From: Tectiglobus sp965247245
GTDB taxonomy: Bacteria; Pseudomonadota; Alphaproteobacteria; Rhizobiales; Hyphomicrobiaceae
Assembly: GCA_965247245.1 (NCBI GenBank)
Contig: CBDFGV010000003.1
Span: forward strand, 1 to 64,000
Direction: 5' to 3'
DNA: 64,000 nucleotides
The notes under the pieces were generated by a model, which was given only the letters and a program-made list of their open reading frames with translations, ran no database searches and had not been told where the DNA came from. Shown in pieces: positions 52,579 through 60,590 of this stretch (the stretch's first letter is position 1; the number at the start of each line of letters is the position of its first letter). A program made the translations under genes and the position numbers.

Positions 52579-53361
52579 ATGCAACTCGAAGCCTCAGAGT
52601 TAACACTCGGCTATGCCGGCGTGCCACTTGTCAGCTCCTTATCGTTTGATTTGGCAGCCGGCGACGTGCTTGCGGTGGTCGGACATAACGGCTCGGGCAA
52701 GTCAACGCTGGTGAAGACGCTACTTGGCGTTATCGAACCGATATCCGGGCACTTTCATTGGACTAAGGGAAAGCCATCCACCATCGCCTATCTTGGTCAG
52801 CGGACCGAGTTCGATGGCCGATTTCCAATCCGCGTGCGCGACCTCGCTGCCATGGGCGCTTGGCGTGGCCTCGGACTACTGGGACGCTTGGGACGGGCTG
52901 AGCACCGTCGCATCGAAGATGCGCTTCACCAGACCAACATCTCCCACATCGCGGACCAACCACTGCATGTCTTATCTGCAGGCCAGCTTCAACGCGCGCT
53001 CTTTGCCCGCGCCATGGTTCAGGACGCGCCGCTGCTTTTGCTGGATGAACCGTTCACTGCGATCGACCAGACAACGGAGAGCCAGCTGCTCGATCTGATT
53101 GATGCTTGGGCCGCTGAAGGTCGTGCGGTGATCCTGGTTCTTCACGACCTCTCCGCCGTTCTACAGCACTGCAACAAAGCCCTGCTCATCGGCAATGGCA
53201 TAGCCCGGTTCGGTAAGCCGCGTGAGGTTCTGACACCTGCCAATCTCGTCGAACAGAATTATCTCTCATCCAGTCAGGCGGCATGGATCGAGACGATGTT
53301 TGCCGGCCGCCAAGACAGCGCGCAATCAATCCATGCACCCGGGAGCGGCGGCCATGTTTGA
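52579..53361 (+). CDS. Metal ABC transporter ATP-binding protein (ZnuC/AztA-like)
   Basis: A 260-residue ABC ATPase with Walker A GHNGSGKST, Q-loop YLGQRTEFD, signature LSAGQLQRALFARA, Walker B LLLLDEPF and switch His in LVLHDLSA. It resembles the ATPases of zinc/manganese ABC importers (ZnuC, MntB, AztA). Its stop overlaps the permease start by 8 bases (ATGTTTGA). It is the first subunit of a complete importer under the cobalamin riboswitch. Confidence 0.93.
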   Translation: MQLEASELTLGYAGVPLVSSLSFDLAAGDVLAVVGHNGSGKSTLVKTLLGVIEPISGHFHWTKGKPSTIAYLGQRTEFDGRFPIRVRDLAAMGAWRGLGLLGRLGRAEHRRIEDALHQTNISHIADQPLHVLSAGQLQRALFARAMVQDAPLLLLDEPFTAIDQTTESQLLDLIDAWAAEGRAVILVLHDLSAVLQHCNKALLIGNGIARFGKPREVLTPANLVEQNYLSSSQAAWIETMFAGRQDSAQSIHAPGSGGHV

Positions 53362-54271
53362 GTGGCTTGACTTCGCTTTCATGAAACGGGCACTGGCAGC
53401 GACATCGGTCCTCAGCCTATCGGTGGCACCCGTTGGTGCATTTCTCGTTTTGCGCCGCCTCTCGCTCGCTGGTGAAGCCATGGCACATGCCATTGTGCCT
53501 GGCATCGTTATAGCGTTTGTGATTGCCGGCCTGTCAGTCGTGTCCATGATTGTCGGAGGAATGATTGCTGGGGTCAGTGTCGCCCTTCTGACCTCACTGC
53601 TCGCGCAAAAAACCATCATCCGAGAGGACGCAAGCCTTGCATCGCTCTACCTGATAGCGCTGGCGCTTGGGATATTCATACTCTCGGCCGCCGGATCTGC
53701 TGTGCCGCTCAAGAGCTTCCTATTCGGCTCGATCCTTGGAATCGACGATGCGACCTTGATCCTGATTGGCGCCACAGCAACGATTACGTTGGTCAGTTTT
53801 GCGATCATTCTGCGTCCGTTGATCGTCTCGACGATTGATCCCATTTTCTTCGAGAGTCAGACCCGCCATCACGGCCTGGTCGCGCACTTGTTCATGTTCC
53901 TTGTCGTGTTGAACCTGCTCGCTGCGTTCAAAGCTCTCGGGACCCTGATGGCCGTTGGTCTCATGATCCTGCCGGCGACAGCGGCTCGCTACTGGGTGTC
54001 GACGATCACGTCGTACCTCGCTTTAACATTTGGGTTTGCGCTGATCAGTTCCTGGGCCGGTCTCATAATTTCGTTCTACGCATCAGAAGTACCGTCAGGA
54101 CCTGCCATTGTACTCGTTGCCGGCGCCATTTTCGCCCTCAGTCTCTTTCTAGGTCCACAGGGATTTCGACTGGCGACCCGGGCTCACGGTCGCAACGAGC
54201 AATCGCCAGAGCCACTCCAAGAGACGACCACGAATGACATCCCTAACAATATCAGATCCAAACACACTTAG
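53354..54271 (+). CDS. Metal ABC transporter permease (ABC-3 family)
   Basis: A 305-residue membrane protein with about eight or nine hydrophobic segments, of the ABC-3 family (ZnuB/MntC/AztB). Family marks are the LRRLSLAGEAMAHAIVPG block and the later LGTLMAVGLMILPATAAR. ATG 53354 has GGGAGC 8 bases upstream and overlaps the ATPase gene; the in-frame start at 53300 would lie inside it. It is followed by a polar Asn- and Thr-rich C-terminal tail. Confidence 0.93.
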   Translation: MFEWLDFAFMKRALAATSVLSLSVAPVGAFLVLRRLSLAGEAMAHAIVPGIVIAFVIAGLSVVSMIVGGMIAGVSVALLTSLLAQKTIIREDASLASLYLIALALGIFILSAAGSAVPLKSFLFGSILGIDDATLILIGATATITLVSFAIILRPLIVSTIDPIFFESQTRHHGLVAHLFMFLVVLNLLAAFKALGTLMAVGLMILPATAARYWVSTITSYLALTFGFALISSWAGLIISFYASEVPSGPAIVLVAGAIFALSLFLGPQGFRLATRAHGRNEQSPEPLQETTTNDIPNNIRSKHT

Positions 54272-54289
54272 TAGAAAGGAAACGTCGAT

Positions 54290-55174
54290 ATGAAGCATAT
54301 CTTCTTGCAGTTGGCCGCTGGCGCAGTAGCAGCGCTCGTCCTTGCGGCGCCGGTCCAGGCAGCGAAGCTTAAGGTTGTTGCAAGCTTCTCCATTCTTGGA
54401 GACATGGTGCAGCAGGTCACCGGTGATCTTGCTTCGGTGACGACAATCGTCGGACCAAATGCTGATGCGCATGTCTACACGCCAAGTGTCAGCGATGCCC
54501 GCGCTGTCACGGAAGCAGACGTTGTTTTTGTCAACGGTCTCGGCTTTGAGACATGGTCGAAGACGCTGATCGAAACATCCGGTACCAAGGCGAAGATCTT
54601 TGTTGCAACCCAGGGCATCAAACCTCTCGAGGTCGATGGCGAAGTTGATCCGCATGCCTGGAACGCACTCACCAACGGTGTCGTCTACGTACGCAATATT
54701 GCAAAGGCCCTGGCGGAAACAGACGCCAAGAACGCTAAAACTTACGAAACAAACGCGGCGGCCTACATCAAAAAACTCCAGGCGCTGCATGATCGCACAA
54801 CGAAGCAACTGGCCGGTTTGCCTAAGGGACGGCGGACCGTTGTCACAGCGCACGATGCCTTTGGTTATCTGGCCAATGCTTATGGGCTGCGGTTCCTAGC
54901 GCCAGTTGGCATTGATACCGAAGCTGAGCCCTCTGCTCGCCAGCTCGCTGATCTGATCAAGCAGCTGAAACAAGAAGAAGTCGCCGGGCTCTTTGTCGAG
55001 AACATCACCAGCCCTGCACTTGTTCAGCAAATTGCGCGCGAGACGGGCCTCAGTGTCGGTGGCCGGCTGTTCTCCGATGCTCTGTCGGCGAAGGGCGGAC
55101 CCGCGACGAGCTACCTGGCGATGTTCGAACACAACCTCGGCGTTATCGTCACCGCGCTCAAGGGTAAGAGCTGA
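54290..55174 (+). CDS. Metal ABC transporter binding protein (ZnuA/AztC-like)
   Basis: A 294-residue cluster A-I binding protein with a signal peptide cleaved near QAA-KL at 25. The four metal ligands of the ZnuA/AztC type are in place: the His in DAHVYTPS, the His in DPHAW, the His in TAHDAFGY and the Asp in FSDALS. It has no His-rich loop as found in ZnuA, and thus looks more like AztC. Together with the two upstream genes it makes a complete importer. The riboswitch suggests cobalt, while the ligand set is also typical of zinc or manganese. Confidence 0.93.
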   Translation: MKHIFLQLAAGAVAALVLAAPVQAAKLKVVASFSILGDMVQQVTGDLASVTTIVGPNADAHVYTPSVSDARAVTEADVVFVNGLGFETWSKTLIETSGTKAKIFVATQGIKPLEVDGEVDPHAWNALTNGVVYVRNIAKALAETDAKNAKTYETNAAAYIKKLQALHDRTTKQLAGLPKGRRTVVTAHDAFGYLANAYGLRFLAPVGIDTEAEPSARQLADLIKQLKQEEVAGLFVENITSPALVQQIARETGLSVGGRLFSDALSAKGGPATSYLAMFEHNLGVIVTALKGKS

Positions 55175-55321
55175 CAACTGACAGGCATTAATGGAGCTGC
55201 AGCGAGTAAACCGCTTATTCAACGTGACGCTCACGGTCGCTCCATCTCGCCCCACGTCCCCATACTTCGGCCAATTTGAGTCTTCAAAGTCCCACGACTC
55301 AAATCGGTGAAGGGGCGAGGG

Positions 55322-56386
55322 GTGATTGTTCGACCGAGACTTGCGCAGTTGCCAGCTGCGTTACTCATGGCTGCTGTATCCCTGGCAGTGGCACAACCGG
55401 CATCTGCGAGAAACCAAAGCGTGCTGCGTTGCTGGCAAAAGCTAGATCCGCAAACCTTTGTTGAAGTCGGGCATGTGCAGCGCAATGCCGAACAGTTTTC
55501 GCGCCGCCAGCAAGCTATCAACGCAACAGGTCGACCGGCAGCACTCCTGCTGTCCTATGGCATCCAGCGGACGGCGTTTTCAGCCGGGCTTTTAGTCGGC
55601 TGGGGCGAGACCGGTTATCGCCCGCTATTTGACCTCGTGACGGCTGTCGGGCCGAGTGCCGTCATGGCACCTTTTGCCTTTGTCGGTGGCGCCGGTGATC
55701 AAGCCATCGCTGACATGTACAACTGCAAGGCACGTAATTGGAACGATTACGTGCGTATCGCGTTGCGGCATCTGGACGAACGCATGCTCATGCGTATCGG
55801 CGATGGTCACCGCGAAGGGCGGCGCTTGATGATCGCGCTCAAAGGTTCGGCCGCTCGACCGCAAACTGTGTGGGATATCGGCAAGATCGCCGCCAGCCGA
55901 CATCCAGGTGCTTTACGCCAGGTGCGCAGCATAATTGCAGCTTCGGTTGATCTCACAACCCGTGTTCCGGCCCCAGGCACGCCCGTTCAGGCGGGCCAGT
56001 TCAGCCAGAGAAATCACACGTTCAGAGTGGTCGGCGCAGGCCTGCCCGTCCTGTTCAAGCCTGATCTCGCCGGCCGGATTTCCAGCTGGTACGTCGTCCA
56101 CAATTCGGTTCTGTTTAAAGACGAAGTCGCCCGCTACGCAGGCCAAAGACGATCCGGCACCATCAAAAGCTTCACATCAGAGAACATCTTCCTGCGGCCT
56201 GTCTTCGATGTTGCAGCCCACGTCAAGCGAACAGGCGCGAAGTTCCGCATCGCCGTCATCCAGCCTCGGCGTTGGTTCTATCCCGAAACGGAGTTCGACC
56301 AGAAGTTCATGAAGGACATTTTCCGGCGTGCCTATCGTTACGCCAGGATGGGTCGGCTATGGCAATCAGAGCCGGTCAAAAGGTGA
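55322..56386 (+). CDS. Exported patatin-like pseudoenzyme
   Basis: A 354-residue exported protein (signal peptide to about ASA-RN at 29). The segment from about 70 to 132 follows patatin-like phospholipases (ALLLSYGIQRTAFSAGLL, then FDLVTAVGPSAVMAPFAFVGG). However, the oxyanion GGGxRG is SYGIQR, and the nucleophile motif GxSxG is AVGPS, with Gly110 in place of Ser. It should be inactive as a lipase and may bind a ligand or partner. GTG at 55322 has GAAGGGG 6 bases upstream; GTG at 55307 is an alternative with no ribosome site. It follows the metal transporter by 147 bases in the same direction. Confidence 0.72.
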   Translation: MIVRPRLAQLPAALLMAAVSLAVAQPASARNQSVLRCWQKLDPQTFVEVGHVQRNAEQFSRRQQAINATGRPAALLLSYGIQRTAFSAGLLVGWGETGYRPLFDLVTAVGPSAVMAPFAFVGGAGDQAIADMYNCKARNWNDYVRIALRHLDERMLMRIGDGHREGRRLMIALKGSAARPQTVWDIGKIAASRHPGALRQVRSIIAASVDLTTRVPAPGTPVQAGQFSQRNHTFRVVGAGLPVLFKPDLAGRISSWYVVHNSVLFKDEVARYAGQRRSGTIKSFTSENIFLRPVFDVAAHVKRTGAKFRIAVIQPRRWFYPETEFDQKFMKDIFRRAYRYARMGRLWQSEPVKR

Positions 56387-56458
56387 CGGGCTCTTTGCTC
56401 CTTTTGGCCAAACCCACCCAGCTGTTGTACGGCACAATAGATCTAGAGATGAACCTTG

Positions 56459-56977
56459 TTACTTCTTGGTAGCAAGGTGAATTTTGAAGCTGTTCAACAA
56501 CTCGTTGCTGTTGCGGTTGCCTCTTAGAACAGCCATGCGCCGACCCTGCCCATCGAACAGGACTAGCGTGATATGGGCGACCTGATGCTTGGAAGCGAAG
56601 GCCTGGCCACTGGATGATTTGATATTGGCAACTAGGTATTGAACGTTCGGGTCATCAAGATCGCTGAGTGCGCGGCGTGCTTCCTTTTGCAGAGCGCGGC
56701 AGCGCGGGCATTGCGGATCGTGAATTTGGACCACAGTAGGCTTTCCGTTGCCGACACGCGTTAGATCGTGTTCAGCGATCATGGCGGTGGTCTCGCTAAC
56801 CAGATACCAGCCGGCGCCGACACTCAATGCGCCAACAATTGCCCAGTTGCGAAAACGTCCAAGGACGCTGCGTCGGTCCAGTCTCGTTGACGCGTTCGTA
56901 TCTGCGGTCGAGGCTTCGTTGCCTGAGCGCTTGGTGCGCTTGTCGTGATGACGTTGCTTCTTGCTCTTGCGTTTCAT
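56459..56977 (-). CDS. Membrane-anchored thioredoxin-like protein (CPRC)
   Basis: A 172-residue protein with a very basic N-terminal tail (about 1-16), a hydrophobic anchor at about 44-63 and a thioredoxin-like domain with Cys-Pro-Arg-Cys in DPQCPRCRALQ. ATG 56977 has GGAG 7 bases upstream; a longer start at 57004 is possible. The domain probably faces the periplasm and may reduce or oxidise a partner, possibly with the DsbA-like protein at 5 kb. The lack of a typical cis-Pro TPT segment makes it a divergent member. Confidence 0.75.
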   Translation of the reverse strand: MKRKSKKQRHHDKRTKRSGNEASTADTNASTRLDRRSVLGRFRNWAIVGALSVGAGWYLVSETTAMIAEHDLTRVGNGKPTVVQIHDPQCPRCRALQKEARRALSDLDDPNVQYLVANIKSSSGQAFASKHQVAHITLVLFDGQGRRMAVLRGNRNSNELLNSFKIHLATKK

Positions 56978-57147
56978 AGTCAGCTCCATTTGCAGGAACC
57001 GCACTCACGAGTACGGGCATCTGCAAGGTCTCAATTCATAGCCAGCGCTAATGTCTGGCAGGGCGAAAGTGAGAAGTTTGCGCTCTCACGGGCCTTTACG
57101 ACTTGCTGGTGGTTAGCAAGGCGGGACGTGAGGAGCCAGTTCTGGAG

Positions 57148-57546
57148 CTATCCGCGCAGCCGGGCTGAATAAGCAAAGACGTGCCAGAACATGGCCCGCC
57201 TCGAAGTATGCTGCGTGTCGGGTGGCCGGGTCAGGCTGTCGACAGCTTCGGAAGTATATTCGGGACGAGGAACTGGAGCGGCGGCGACTACTGCTACACG
57301 CTCGGGCTCCGATGGTGAGCGTGGTCTACTGGAGGCCGGAGCTGAAGCTGTCGAACCGTTGCACTTCTTTTTGTGGCGTTCAGGTGTCTTAAGTTTGAGG
57401 CAGCTGGAAACCTGGGACGCACTTGTTTCCTGATTGATCTCATGTTGAACGAGACCATATGCGACTGCGTTTCCTGCCGTTGTTGCAGTAACCAGAAGCA
57501 AAAGAGCGACAAGGCTCTGGAGCAATATCGTATATCTCAAGTGCAC
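57148..57546 (-). CDS. Hypothetical exported Pro-rich protein
   Basis: A 132-residue frame starting at GTG 57546 with an N-terminal hydrophobic segment (about 7-28) and a polar, Pro- and Ser-rich remainder containing two Cys residues 13 apart. I do not recognise a family. The ribosome site is weak and an overlapping frame exists on the other strand, so it is only moderately supported. It lies 170 bases upstream of the thioredoxin-like gene on the same strand. Confidence 0.45.
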   Translation of the reverse strand: MHLRYTILLQSLVALLLLVTATTAGNAVAYGLVQHEINQETSASQVSSCLKLKTPERHKKKCNGSTASAPASSRPRSPSEPERVAVVAAAPVPRPEYTSEAVDSLTRPPDTQHTSRRAMFWHVFAYSARLRG

Positions 57547-57696
57547 GGCTGCTCGCTAAAGAATCCCAGGCCACAAGGCGAAGCTAGGGTACGCGAGCAC
57601 GCCTTCACGATCACCTCACAAACTTGTTAGTGGCTGCATTGGGCAATGCCGTGGAGCAATAGATCTATCGCTAGCCGGTATGTCGGAAACTATTGT

Positions 57697-58245
57697 TTAC
57701 GTCGGCACTTTTACGTCGGCCATGGCGCGCGAAATCATTGGCTCCAAGTCTGCAAGATCAATGAATTGATCCGCGGCCCGACGTAGCTCATCTGCAACCA
57801 TTGACGGCTGTGTCTCTAGTGTCGAAACGACACTCACACGCTTTCCCATCTGCCGCAGTTCGTTAACAAGCGCGGTGTACTCCCGATCACCCGAGAAAAC
57901 CACGATGTGATCGAGGCTTGGTGCCAACTTTAAGGTGTCGATCGTAAACTCGACGTGCATGCGGCTGTATTCCCGTCGCTGCTCGTCCGGATTGGCTGAT
58001 CTGACGGGTTTAGCGACAATTGTGTAGCCATTGTAGTCAAGCCAATCCAACAATGGCTTTACAGCCGATGGACCGTCACCCTCAACAATAGGGGTATAGT
58101 AGAGAGCGCGCACTAATCTGCAGCGTTTCCTAAAGACATTCAGTAACTGCCCATAGTCGATCCCGAATTCAAGTGCCTTGGCAGTCGAAAACAGATTGGG
58201 GCCATCGATAAAAAGAGCTGTCTTTTCATCTTCCTCAAGATCCAA
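57697..58245 (-). CDS. NYN (LabA/DUF88-like) domain protein
   Basis: A 182-residue NYN-domain protein of the alphaproteobacterial LabA-like group: ALFIDGPNLF with Asp14, YYTPIVEG, LLDWLDYNGYTIVAKP, VVFSGDREYTALV with Asp120, and the C-terminal ADELRRAADQFIDLADL. These PIN-like domains are RNases in known cases. The usual Asp of the MDIELAVD segment is His97 (MHVEFTID), while Asp103 remains, so activity may be changed. TTG at 58245 is chosen because GGAGG lies 8 bases upstream and the family starts this way; TTG at 58284 is the alternative. Confidence 0.85.
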   Translation of the reverse strand: MDLEEDEKTALFIDGPNLFSTAKALEFGIDYGQLLNVFRKRCRLVRALYYTPIVEGDGPSAVKPLLDWLDYNGYTIVAKPVRSANPDEQRREYSRMHVEFTIDTLKLAPSLDHIVVFSGDREYTALVNELRQMGKRVSVVSTLETQPSMVADELRRAADQFIDLADLEPMISRAMADVKVPT

Positions 58246-58368
58246 TGTATGATCCTCCCAGGGGACAGGTGCGAGCGACTGCAAGTCTTGAAAGTTTGCC
58301 AGACGAAATCGTTCGAATCCCCAGGCAATCTTTAATTACGTGATCTCAAACTGTTCAGTTCACAAGGG

Positions 58369-58791
58369 TCAGGCCTCACTGGCCTTGTAAGCAATTAGTC
58401 TCATAAACGCTTTGACCATCTCCAGATCGTGAAATTCTTTCCAGTCGTGAATCAGCCCGCTATCGATCCTCGTAATAATCCGCATGACGCCGGCGATTGT
58501 CTCGCCGGTCATACGATGGCGAAACTCGTAGGCAACCCTCATGTACTCCGTGTCCCCATCCTTTCGGAAAAGAATGGTCTCAAACCGAACCATCGCGAAC
58601 TGTTCAAGAATGGTCTTCATCCGGTCCGTCATGGCTGGTTTTCCGCGAGTCTCGCCGCCGAATGGCACGACGTCCTCAGGAATGAACATGGAATATACAA
58701 TATCGCGGTGAATGAACTTCAACGAGGTCTCTAGGTCCTGTCGTTCCCAGGCCTCGCAGAAGCGGGGCGTTATGCCGTCAAAATTGGACAT
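58369..58791 (-). CDS. SnoaL-like (NTF2 fold) protein
   Basis: A 140-residue protein with the pattern of the SnoaL/NTF2-like fold: an N-terminal helix FCEAWERQDLETSLKF, then IHRDIVYSMF, a MRVAYEFRHRMTGE strand and the ending IHDWKEFHDLEMV. Members bind or isomerise small molecules; the ligand is not known. It stands upstream of the NYN gene on the same strand, 123 bases away. Confidence 0.8.
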   Translation of the reverse strand: MSNFDGITPRFCEAWERQDLETSLKFIHRDIVYSMFIPEDVVPFGGETRGKPAMTDRMKTILEQFAMVRFETILFRKDGDTEYMRVAYEFRHRMTGETIAGVMRIITRIDSGLIHDWKEFHDLEMVKAFMRLIAYKASEA

Positions 58792-59100
58792 GGAAGTGGT
58801 ACCATTAGCTTAGAAGCTTGAACAACTGTTTTGGGGTTCCGTTATGAAAAGTTAGCGTTCGTACAACGGTGGCAGATTATCTTTCAGTTCAAAAAAACGT
58901 CCATCGGAAAAGGTTCTAGCGAGCAGAGAGCAAGCGGTGCAATGCCCGCGGGAGTGTCTAGAGTGAATTGGTCGCAATGTGAAGTTGAAGCACTCAGTCG
59001 CTACTGTGTACCTGCAAAACACATGAATCGCCGCAGGCGCAGAAAAAATCTGAATAATCGAGCGTTGAGCCGCTAGCGTTTTCCGACCAGGAGGCCGACT
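58792..59100. other. Intergenic region before the UxaA-type genes
   Basis: This 309-base stretch separates divergent genes and should hold the promoters of both. I see no convincing gene, terminator or repeat in it; an 81-codon plus-strand frame at 58831-59076 is very basic and lacks a ribosome site. AGGAGG at 59089-59094 is the ribosome-binding site of the next gene. Confidence 0.5.
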
Positions 59101-59388
59101 TTGGATAGAGCCGTAGTCATGAAGTCACAGGACAATGTTGCGACCTGTCTCGCCGACCTAAAGGCCGGCAGCGTCGAAACGATCAGTGTAAAGGGCGCAC
59201 CGACATCCGTGACGGTCAAGCAAGACATTCCGTTCGGACACAAGATTGCCCTGTCAGATATCGCCGCCGGTGAACACATCATCAAATACGCTGAGGTGAT
59301 CGGCGCTGCGTCAAAGGCTATTGTGGCTGGTGAACACGTCCATATCCACAATGTCGAGAGCATCCGGGCGCGCGGAGACAAATCATGA
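59101..59388 (+). CDS. UxaA family small subunit (SAF domain)
   Basis: A 95-residue SAF-domain protein, matching the N-terminal part of altronate/galactarate dehydratase and the small subunit SuyA of sulfolactate sulfo-lyase. Typical pattern: DIPFGHKIALSDIAAGEHIIKYAEVIG and GEHVHIHNV. The start is TTG at 59101, 6 bases after AGGAGG. Its TGA overlaps the ATG of the large subunit (ATGA). The split two-gene arrangement and lengths suit SuyAB as well as a divided UxaA. Confidence 0.9.
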   Translation: MDRAVVMKSQDNVATCLADLKAGSVETISVKGAPTSVTVKQDIPFGHKIALSDIAAGEHIIKYAEVIGAASKAIVAGEHVHIHNVESIRARGDKS

Positions 59389-60539
59389 CCCAGTTCCTGG
59401 GATATAGGCGCGCAGATGGGCGTGTTGGCGTACGCAATTTCGTGGCTGTGATTTCAGCTATGGACAACACCAATCCTTGCGCAGACCGGATTGCAAACAT
59501 CGTGCCCCATGCGCAGTCAATAAGCACACCATTCGGTCGCACACAGATCGGTCATGATTTCGAGATCACCTTGCGGACATTGGCGGGCATCGGCTGTCAT
59601 CCGAACGTCGCTTCGGTTCTTGTGCTCGGTTTAAGTCTGGCGTCGGCAAACGCACTCGCTGATCGTATCAGACCATCTGGTAAATCCGTTGAAGTTCTAG
59701 GTCTTCAGGAAGCCGGCAACACAATGGCACTCACAGCCCAGGGCGCGCGTATCGCGGCTGATCTCGTCGTTGCGGCGTCAGCTCAGGCCCGTCAGCCATG
59801 CGATTTTTCCGAGCTTACCATCGCGGTCGAATGCGGAGGCTCGGATACCACCTCGGGTCTGGCCGGCAATCCGACCGTTGGTCTCTTTGCGGATCGCTTC
59901 ATTGATGGGGGCGGCACAATCATTCTCTCAGAGCCTGCCGAGTTCATGGGCGGTGAACATATTCTGGCGGAACGCGCTGTTGATCCGGCTGACGGGCAAC
60001 GCATACTTGACATGGTGAAATGGTTTGAAGACGAGGCAATCCGAAATGGCGTCGATATGCGGGGCACAAACCCAACACCCGACAACATCGAAGGCGGCCT
60101 GACAACGCTTGAAGAAAAGTCTTTGGGTGCAATTGCAAAGGGCGGTTCCCGGCCTGTTGTCGAAGTCATCGAATATTCCGAGCATCCGACAAAGCGCGGT
60201 CTTGTCATCATGAACACGCCCTCTGCAGCCTGTGAGTCGATGACTGGCTTGCTTGGCGGCGGATCGCAGATGATCATATTCTCAACCGGGCGCGGCAACA
60301 GCATAGGCTCACCGATCTCCCCAACGGTGAAGTTGACGGGCAATCCGAACACGGCCGTGACGATGAAGGACAACATCGATGTCGATGTCAGTGCCATCAT
60401 CACCGACGGTCAGTCTCTAGATGCTGCTGCAGCCGGCTTCTGGGACGACATGTTGGCCTTTGCCCAAGGCAAGTTGACACGCAGTGAGGTTTGGCAGGAG
60501 GAGCAACTTTCCGTCAGCCGCTTCGGACCCTCAGTCTGA
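59385..60539 (+). CDS. UxaA family large subunit (dehydratase or sulfo-lyase)
   Basis: A 384-residue protein matching the C-terminal domain of altronate/galactarate dehydratase and the large subunit SuyB. Blocks include GYRRADGRVGVRN, ECGGSDTTSGLAGNP, GTNPTPDNIEGG and NIDVDVSA. It needs the small subunit encoded just upstream. It should remove water, or sulfite, from a hydroxyacid. With the HpbD-like enolase-superfamily enzyme and a 3-hydroxyisobutyrate-type dehydrogenase downstream on the opposite strand, a sugar-acid, sulfolactate or hydroxyproline-derived acid is conceivable. Confidence 0.9.
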   Translation: MTQFLGYRRADGRVGVRNFVAVISAMDNTNPCADRIANIVPHAQSISTPFGRTQIGHDFEITLRTLAGIGCHPNVASVLVLGLSLASANALADRIRPSGKSVEVLGLQEAGNTMALTAQGARIAADLVVAASAQARQPCDFSELTIAVECGGSDTTSGLAGNPTVGLFADRFIDGGGTIILSEPAEFMGGEHILAERAVDPADGQRILDMVKWFEDEAIRNGVDMRGTNPTPDNIEGGLTTLEEKSLGAIAKGGSRPVVEVIEYSEHPTKRGLVIMNTPSAACESMTGLLGGGSQMIIFSTGRGNSIGSPISPTVKLTGNPNTAVTMKDNIDVDVSAIITDGQSLDAAAAGFWDDMLAFAQGKLTRSEVWQEEQLSVSRFGPSV

Positions 60540-60590
60540 TTTTAACAATAGAGCTTATGACGGGGCCGCTCCTGTTGGCGACCAAACCAT

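Noticed and set aside
55271..55307. Imperfect inverted repeat CCAATTTGAG/CTCAAATCGG before the patatin-like gene
   Set aside because: One mismatch, a 17-base loop and no other operator features; it could arise by chance.
56374..56409. Ten-bp stem (one G-T pair) over the end of the patatin-like gene
   Set aside because: The loop is 16 bases and no U tract follows on either strand, so a terminator call is not supported.
57191..57433. Plus-strand 80-codon frame opposite the hypothetical exported protein
   Set aside because: It lies fully antisense to a frame with a better N-terminal signal and lacks a start context.
58308..58325. GTTCGAATCC, which resembles a tRNA T loop
   Set aside because: The flanking bases do not form the 5-bp T stem, and no anticodon or acceptor arm can be found around it.
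58893..58899. Run of seven A (T run on the minus strand) upstream of the SnoaL-like gene
   Set aside because: No stable hairpin precedes it on the minus strand, and it lies in a promoter region rather than after a gene.
58831..59076. Plus-strand 81-codon frame before the UxaA-type genes
   Set aside because: It has a very basic composition, no ribosome site and no recognisable motif, and it occupies the expected promoter region.
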